From Collinsella intestinalis DSM 13280 (GTDB taxonomy: Bacteria > Actinomycetota > Coriobacteriia > Coriobacteriales > Coriobacteriaceae), in NCBI RefSeq assembly GCF_000156175.1, contig NZ_GG692710.1, forward strand, positions 651,961 through 715,960: 64,000 nt of DNA. The letters run 5' to 3'. This document shows, in pieces, positions 59,353-64,000 of the stretch; position 1 is the stretch's first letter, and each line of letters starts with the position of its first letter. The notes under the pieces were generated by a model. It had not been told where the DNA came from, did not search any database, and saw nothing but the letters and a program-made list of their open reading frames with translations. The translations under genes were made by a program, and so were the position numbers.

Positions 59353-60273
59353 ATGTTCAGCCCGACCGATCGCGAGTTCCACGAGTGGACGCTCGCAGAT
59401 TTCCTGCAAGAGAATTGCGAACTGCCCCTCGATGGGCGCCTCGCCGCCATCGCCGACCATCGATGCAGCCCCACCCTCGCCAAGCGCGCCGTCCTCGATT
59501 TCTGCCGCCTCGAAATCGGCTTTTTCCTCCAAAACGATCCGCTCGCTGCAGAGGCGATGCGGCGCGTCGCGACTCTCGACAACGGCCGGACCCCCAGCTC
59601 CCCTGGCACAGAGGGAGTGCGCGGACCCGGTATCGCGTCGGTCTGCTGGAGGCTCGAACGGGCCTGGCGGCTGATAGAGACGGATGAAGACGACTGTGCG
59701 GAGCTCCACCGTGCGCTCAGGCAAACGACCGAGCAGTTGTACGCCCCGATCGAGCAAATCGGGGAGTCCGCACGTCGAAGTGCGGAGGGACAATTCCCCT
59801 TCTCGTGGATCCCCCGCTACTCGACGAACGCCTGCGCATTCAAGCACTTCGACTCCGCGCGGCTCAATGCCAGCAGCCTGCGCTATTCGGGTCCGAGAGC
59901 AGCCGTGGACGCGCTCTTCCGATTCGCCACACTCGACGCCGACGATTTCTACACCGTTTGCGCAGCGCTGATCATGGAAAACGGCGGAAAGGCGGCGGCG
60001 ATGCAAGATGCCTATGCGGCCGCCTACAACAGGCGATGCGGCGACGCTTTCCTGTTCATCTACGAATGCCTTCCTGAGCTTGTGGACACGGCATCGTATG
60101 ACCGCGGGGCCCGAAACCCCGCACATCGCGCCCAGGCCATTCGGAGCCTCTTCATCAGGCCCCTCGCAGCGCTCTCCGAATGCGGGGCGCTCGACATCGA
60201 GGAAGCGCCACGACGGGCGCCGAGCGTCCTCGAACAGCGGCTGCGCGACAAGCCGAGGACCACGTCCAGCTAG
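59353..60273 (+). CDS. Hypothetical protein heading the ClpP-VirD4-helicase operon
   Basis: 306 residues, family not recognised. ATG 59353 follows GGAAAGGAAGC. The sequence is soluble and mostly helical, with paired aromatic and charged residues (HEWTLADFLQENCELP near the start, FPFSWIPRYSTNACAF mid-length and DALFRFATLDADDFYT after it). The C-terminal 30 residues are Arg/Pro/Ser-rich. The ClpP-like gene starts 57 bases after its stop. It shows no link to the sugar genes on its left, from which it is divergent. It could be a specific partner or substrate adaptor of the protease, which is a guess. Confidence 0.75.
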   Translation: MFSPTDREFHEWTLADFLQENCELPLDGRLAAIADHRCSPTLAKRAVLDFCRLEIGFFLQNDPLAAEAMRRVATLDNGRTPSSPGTEGVRGPGIASVCWRLERAWRLIETDEDDCAELHRALRQTTEQLYAPIEQIGESARRSAEGQFPFSWIPRYSTNACAFKHFDSARLNASSLRYSGPRAAVDALFRFATLDADDFYTVCAALIMENGGKAAAMQDAYAAAYNRRCGDAFLFIYECLPELVDTASYDRGARNPAHRAQAIRSLFIRPLAALSECGALDIEEAPRRAPSVLEQRLRDKPRTTSS

Positions 60274-60330
60274 ATGGCGGTCTCGAGCACCGCCACACGA
60301 ACCGATTACCCCCCATCGAAAGGAAAACCC

Positions 60331-60930
60331 ATGACCGTCTTCGACACCGCCCCCTCCATCCTCCGCGAGACGAGCCGCGGACTCGAGCGCACGAGTATCT
60401 ACGATGAGCTACTGCGCGAACGCACCCTCGTCATCTCCGGCGAGATCGAGCCCCTGATGGCGAGCGCTCTGTGCCAACACGTGCTGTTCCTCGAACGAGA
60501 GGACCCCTCCTCCCCCATCACCCTCTTCGTCAGCAGCCCCGGCGGGCAGGTGGGTCCGGGACTCGCCATCTACGACGTGCTGCGCTCGGTGTCCTGCCCC
60601 ATCCGCACGGTTTGCGGCGACCTCGCCGCATCCATGGGCTCGATCATCTTCATGGCAGGAGACGAGCGCGAGATGTATCCGCACGCATCCCTCATGATCC
60701 ACGACCCCCTCATCCCGCAGGGCGCCGGTGGCTCCGCGCTCGCCCTTCAGGAGACGAGCAAACGCCTCATGGAACGGCGCCGGACGCTCAACACCATCCT
60801 CGCCGAGCGCTCGGGGCTCGCGCTCAAGCGCATTCAATCCCTCACCTGCAAGGACACCTACCTGGAAGCTGAGCGCGCACTCGACCTCGGCTTCGCCACC
60901 CGCATCATCGAATCCCGAAAGGAGCTCTAA
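60331..60930 (+). CDS. ClpP-like serine protease
   Basis: 199 residues, the size of a mature ClpP. The fold signature TLFVSSPGGQVGPGLAIYD and the catalytic triad are seen: Ser in LAASMGSIIFMAG, His in SLMIHDPLIPQG, and Asp in LTCKDTYLEAERAL. The processing-chamber positions therefore look active. Unlike housekeeping ClpP it is not next to clpX and its surface helix region LQETSKRLMERRRTLN is divergent. It lies 2 bases before the VirD4-like ATPase gene and is presumably coupled to it. ATG 60331 follows GAAAGGAAAACC. ClpP relatives occur on phages and integrative elements. Confidence 0.88.
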   Translation: MTVFDTAPSILRETSRGLERTSIYDELLRERTLVISGEIEPLMASALCQHVLFLEREDPSSPITLFVSSPGGQVGPGLAIYDVLRSVSCPIRTVCGDLAASMGSIIFMAGDEREMYPHASLMIHDPLIPQGAGGSALALQETSKRLMERRRTLNTILAERSGLALKRIQSLTCKDTYLEAERALDLGFATRIIESRKEL

Positions 60931-60932
60931 CC

Positions 60933-62279
60933 ATGAGCCGAACCACACTCCCCACCTCCAATCCCACGATCCTCGCCTCGGGCCGTACCCTGGACACCGA
61001 CACCTGGACCACCCGCATCAACAACAACATGCTCGTCATCGGGCCATCCGGCGCAGGCAAGACGCGCCACGTGCTCAAGCCCAACCTGATGCAGATGAAC
61101 GCGAGCTTCATCGTGCTCGACACCAAGGGGCAGCTTTGTCGCGAAATGGGCCCCTTGCTGCGCTCCCATGGCTACGTCGTGCAGAACATCAACTTCTCGA
61201 ACATGGATGCGGCCTGTCCTCGATGTGCCTCGCCCGTCGGCTACGACCCACTCGCCTTCATCCGCCGCGACCCCGCGAACGGCAGGCCGTCACAGCAGGA
61301 CATCCTCTCGGTCGCAACGGCGATCTGCCCCGCGGAGGACCTTACCCAGCCCTTCTGGGACCGAGCGGCGGCCAACCTGCTGTCTTGCCTTGTCGCCTAC
61401 GCCGTCGAACAGCTGCCCGCCGCCGAGCAGACCTTCGAATCGGTTGTTCGGCTGGTGGATTCCCTGGGAGACGGCGGCACCTTCGCCCTGCTCGACGAGG
61501 TAATCGCCTGCGACCCAACGAGCTTCTGCGCCTCGGCGTACCTGCGCTACCGCGCCACGATGGGCGCGGAAAAGATGAACGCCAGCATCATCGGCATCAT
61601 CGCGGAGAAGGTCATGTGTCTCAGTTTCGATACCGCTCGCGCCCTGTACACGCATAACCCCCAGGTCGATTTCGCCCGCATGGGCCACGAGCCTACGGCG
61701 CTCTTCGTGACCCTCAGCGACATGGACCGTTCGCTCGACCCGCTCACCAACCTCTTCCTGACCCAAGCGCTCATCTCGCTCGGTAGGGAGGCCGATGCCA
61801 TGCCCAGCGGCTCGCTGCCCGTTCCCGTCCGCATGTTCCTCGACGACTTTGGCAACTTCCGCATCCCCAACTTCGAGCAGGCGATCTCGGTGGTGCGCAG
61901 CAAGAACATCTGGTGCACCATGTTGTGCCAGACCACAAGCCAGCTCGCAGCCCGATATGGCGAGGAGGGCGCCAACACGATCATCGGCAACTGCGACACG
62001 CAGCTCGTCCTGGCGTTCCAGGACACCGCCAGCGCACGATACTTCTCCGATCGCGCGAACAAGCCGGTCAGCGCGCTGCTCGCCACCCCACTCGACCGTT
62101 CCTGGCTGTTTTTGCGCGGCAAGCCCGGTGAGCTCGTCCGCCGCTACGAGGTGGCCGACCATCCCCTGCACGACACGGCCGTCACGCTGGAGCACGGCGC
62201 GAACGCATTGGAAATCGACGCCGCGCCGTTCGACTACACGCCGAGTTCGTCCCTGCAAGACACTACAATTGAGTTCTGA
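60933..62279 (+). CDS. Soluble VirD4/TraG-like ATPase (coupling-protein family)
   Basis: 448 residues. Walker A is VIGPSGAGKTRHVLKPNLMQ near residue 35, followed by IVLDTKGQL, and Walker B is VRMFLDDFGNFRIPNFEQ, then SKNIWCTMLCQTTSQLAARY and the NCDTQLVLAFQD block, all as in type IV coupling proteins. It lacks the usual N-terminal membrane spans, so it is predicted to be cytosolic. An inserted CPRC pair (AACPRCASPVGY) may bind zinc. The start lies 2 bases after the ClpP-like stop. Coupling proteins bring DNA to a conjugation pore; no other conjugation gene is visible in the window. Confidence 0.88.
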   Translation: MSRTTLPTSNPTILASGRTLDTDTWTTRINNNMLVIGPSGAGKTRHVLKPNLMQMNASFIVLDTKGQLCREMGPLLRSHGYVVQNINFSNMDAACPRCASPVGYDPLAFIRRDPANGRPSQQDILSVATAICPAEDLTQPFWDRAAANLLSCLVAYAVEQLPAAEQTFESVVRLVDSLGDGGTFALLDEVIACDPTSFCASAYLRYRATMGAEKMNASIIGIIAEKVMCLSFDTARALYTHNPQVDFARMGHEPTALFVTLSDMDRSLDPLTNLFLTQALISLGREADAMPSGSLPVPVRMFLDDFGNFRIPNFEQAISVVRSKNIWCTMLCQTTSQLAARYGEEGANTIIGNCDTQLVLAFQDTASARYFSDRANKPVSALLATPLDRSWLFLRGKPGELVRRYEVADHPLHDTAVTLEHGANALEIDAAPFDYTPSSSLQDTTIEF

Positions 62280-62324
62280 TCGACCCGAGCCTGCCACGGC
62301 ACCCAAATTCACATGGGGGCGACC

Positions 62325-64000
62325 ATGTCCGATTTCTCGAACAACCTCTCCTACCTCCGCGTTGCCGCGCACGCGTCGAGCTTCCCCAACGGCGAGGGAG
62401 GAAAGACCCCTCCATGGGAGATCGATTGGTTCTATCGCGACCCGGCGGCTGATGGATCGCCCGGTCTCGCATCCGCGGAAAACCTGAACACCGTCTGCCG
62501 TGCGTATCTGGGGGACCGAGCGGCACAAGACCGGCTGATCTTCGGCGAGGCGACCGACGCCGAGATTGACGCGGCGCTTATCGAGGGCCCCTATGGGATG
62601 AACGATCGCCAAAGACTCGCCGTCCGCCGCGCACTCGAATCCGACATCTCGCTCGTCCAGGGTCCTCCTGGAACCGGCAAGACCGAGACCATCCTCAACA
62701 TGGTTTCCTGCATAATCGCACGCGGCGCGACTGTAGCCGTCGTGTCCACCAACGGCGAGGCCATCGCAAACATCTCCAAGAAAATCGCCGGATATGCGGC
62801 GGCAGATGAGGGCCGGGAGCCCAACCGCCGTCGCATCTTCAACTCCTACGCCGCCTTGGGCAAGCTCGAGAACCGCCGGTCCTGGAACGAGGATCATCCA
62901 CAGGGACCGCAGTTCGACGTCAAAGACGATTCGGAGGCTCGCCGTAACGAGCACTACGACACCGGGGGCTGGGAACCCGCCCTCACCGCTTCTGAATTCC
63001 TTCGCGAACGCCCATTCATCACAAGCACCATCCACTCCCTCAAGAAATGCTTCAACGACGGCGACGTGTTCCGCTATGACTATCTGATCATGGATGAAGC
63101 GTCTCAGTGTGCGCCCGCGCTTGCCCTGCTCGCGATGAGCAGCGCCCGGCGCGTGGTGCTCGTCGGCGATATCGAGCAGCTTCCACCCGTCTACCACGCG
63201 AACGCCGCAGAAGCCGCCGTGCGCAGCGCCGAGGAAACCGGCATTCCCGTTCCGGGTCGCAAATCGCCCTATGCCCTGCAGGATGTGACGACCGGTGACG
63301 GAATGAGCATCTTGGCGTCCGCGCAGGCCGTCTTCGAACCGATCGGCGCACCGCATACCTTTCTCAACGAGCATTTCAGGTGCCATCCCGGCATCATCGG
63401 CTTTTGCAGCGATGAGATTTACGCGCCCCGTGGGGAGGGTCTCGTCGTGCGCACCCCGGCCTATGATCGGTCCGTGCAAACACCCATCCGCATCCGCTGG
63501 TTCGAGGGCGATTATTGGGAGCCGCATCGACACAACCGCCGAAACGCAGAAGAAGCTTCGGAACGGAAGGCCCAGCGCGGCACCCCGCAATCGAGCAAGG
63601 AGAACCGCAAGCAGATTGAGATCTTCATGCACGAAGAGTGGCCGGGCCTGCGCGCCCGACTCGAGGCGGACCCGAGCTTCTCCGTGCGCATCGTATCCCC
63701 GTTCCGCGGCCAACTCGAAGCTCTCTACGACCGCCTCATCGACACGGAGGGAGCGGCCGCAATCGAGAGCCTCTTCCACGCCGACGAGGCCGAGGCCGTT
63801 GATTCATGGGAAAAGACCGGCCTGACGATCCACAAGACGCAGGGACAGGAATACAACGCCGTGTATCTTCTCCCCGTGGAGGACGGGGACTGGGATTGGC
63901 CCTGGTCGCAAGGGCGGTCGATCATCAACGTGGCGGTCTCACGAGCCAAAGACGAACTCGTGGTCATCTGTTCGACCGACCTCATGTCCAAAGAAACACA
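62325..64000 (+). CDS. UPF1-like superfamily 1 helicase, 3' end cut by window
   Basis: At least 558 residues; open to the right edge. The helicase core shows Walker A ISLVQGPPGTGKTETIL, motif II YLIMDEASQCAPALAL, then VVLVGDIEQLPPVYH, motif IV region FLNEHFRCHPGIIGF, motif V LTIHKTQGQEYNAVYLLP and motif VI VAVSRAKDELVVIC. These are the AAA_11/AAA_12 blocks of UPF1/DNA2-like helicases that unwind RNA or DNA. About 95 N-terminal residues precede the core. ATG 62325 is 45 bases after the VirD4-like gene (ATG 62313 is also in frame). The downstream end, and any added nuclease domain, lie outside the window. Confidence 0.9.
   Translation, partial: MSDFSNNLSYLRVAAHASSFPNGEGGKTPPWEIDWFYRDPAADGSPGLASAENLNTVCRAYLGDRAAQDRLIFGEATDAEIDAALIEGPYGMNDRQRLAVRRALESDISLVQGPPGTGKTETILNMVSCIIARGATVAVVSTNGEAIANISKKIAGYAAADEGREPNRRRIFNSYAALGKLENRRSWNEDHPQGPQFDVKDDSEARRNEHYDTGGWEPALTASEFLRERPFITSTIHSLKKCFNDGDVFRYDYLIMDEASQCAPALALLAMSSARRVVLVGDIEQLPPVYHANAAEAAVRSAEETGIPVPGRKSPYALQDVTTGDGMSILASAQAVFEPIGAPHTFLNEHFRCHPGIIGFCSDEIYAPRGEGLVVRTPAYDRSVQTPIRIRWFEGDYWEPHRHNRRNAEEASERKAQRGTPQSSKENRKQIEIFMHEEWPGLRARLEADPSFSVRIVSPFRGQLEALYDRLIDTEGAAAIESLFHADEAEAVDSWEKTGLTIHKTQGQEYNAVYLLPVEDGDWDWPWSQGRSIINVAVSRAKDELVVICSTDLMSKET

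Noticed and set aside
61290-63779. Minus-strand open frame of 829 codons in the right-hand operon
   Set aside because: It lies opposite the VirD4-like and helicase genes, whose motifs are intact; its own translation shows no domain.

Overview
The window reads as a chromosomal segment of a high-G+C anaerobic gut actinobacterium of the class Coriobacteriia, most likely Collinsella or a close relative. This is inferred from the base composition, the protein styles (ECF transporter, mannose-family PTS, many GntR regulators) and the fructosamine-type locus. There are no rRNA or tRNA genes and no CRISPR array. Coding density is high, and most long open frames opposite the real genes are G+C-driven shadows.

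Positions 1-35000 hold housekeeping and general-fitness genes. They begin with a YaaA-type stress protein cut by the window edge and a polar amino-acid ABC transporter whose permease carries an unusual secreted N-terminal domain. Next come an ABC exporter, Nfo, RNase HI, RNase D, an acylphosphatase, a Fur-family regulator with a probable own operator, a lipid kinase and two Gfo/Idh/MocA oxidoreductases. At 20.1-23.5 kb an energy-coupling-factor transporter (S component, fused double ATPase, T component) follows a leader peptide with three Trp codons in a row and an intrinsic terminator. This predicts a tryptophan importer controlled by attenuation. Then follow an rRNA methyltransferase, two GtrA proteins, a secreted coiled-coil lysozyme-like protein behind an array of dyad motifs, an M18 aminopeptidase, a PfkB kinase, a GT2 glycosyltransferase, EttA, TcdA and TatD.

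Positions 39400-58900 form a large accessory catabolic region. It has one complete mannose-family PTS (EIIA, EIIB, EIIC, EIID), a second EIIC/EIID pair without EIIA or EIIB, four SIS-domain sugar isomerase/deglycase-like proteins, five GntR/UTRA regulators, two beta-phosphoglucomutase-like HAD phosphatases, a Cof phosphatase, an MFS and a DMT transporter, and one protein of unknown function. The SIS genes next to mannose-family PTS components resemble the fructoselysine/glucoselysine (Amadori product) loci of enterobacteria and enterococci. The expected flow is uptake with phosphorylation of a glycated amine, deglycation by a SIS enzyme, and entry of the sugar phosphate into glycolysis. One module (SIS, GntR pair, HAD) is present twice. 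The same TTTNATACCA motif, often as two copies about 35 bp apart, precedes four of the transcription units, suggesting one shared regulon.

From about 59300 to the right edge a compact plus-strand operon encodes an unknown 306-residue protein, a ClpP-like protease, a soluble VirD4/TraG-like ATPase and an UPF1-like helicase that runs off the window. This looks like part of an integrative element or a defence/processing island. Several intergenic inverted repeats (REP- or MITE-like) are scattered through 15-59 kb, including two 33-bp palindromes that bracket the DMT transporter gene.
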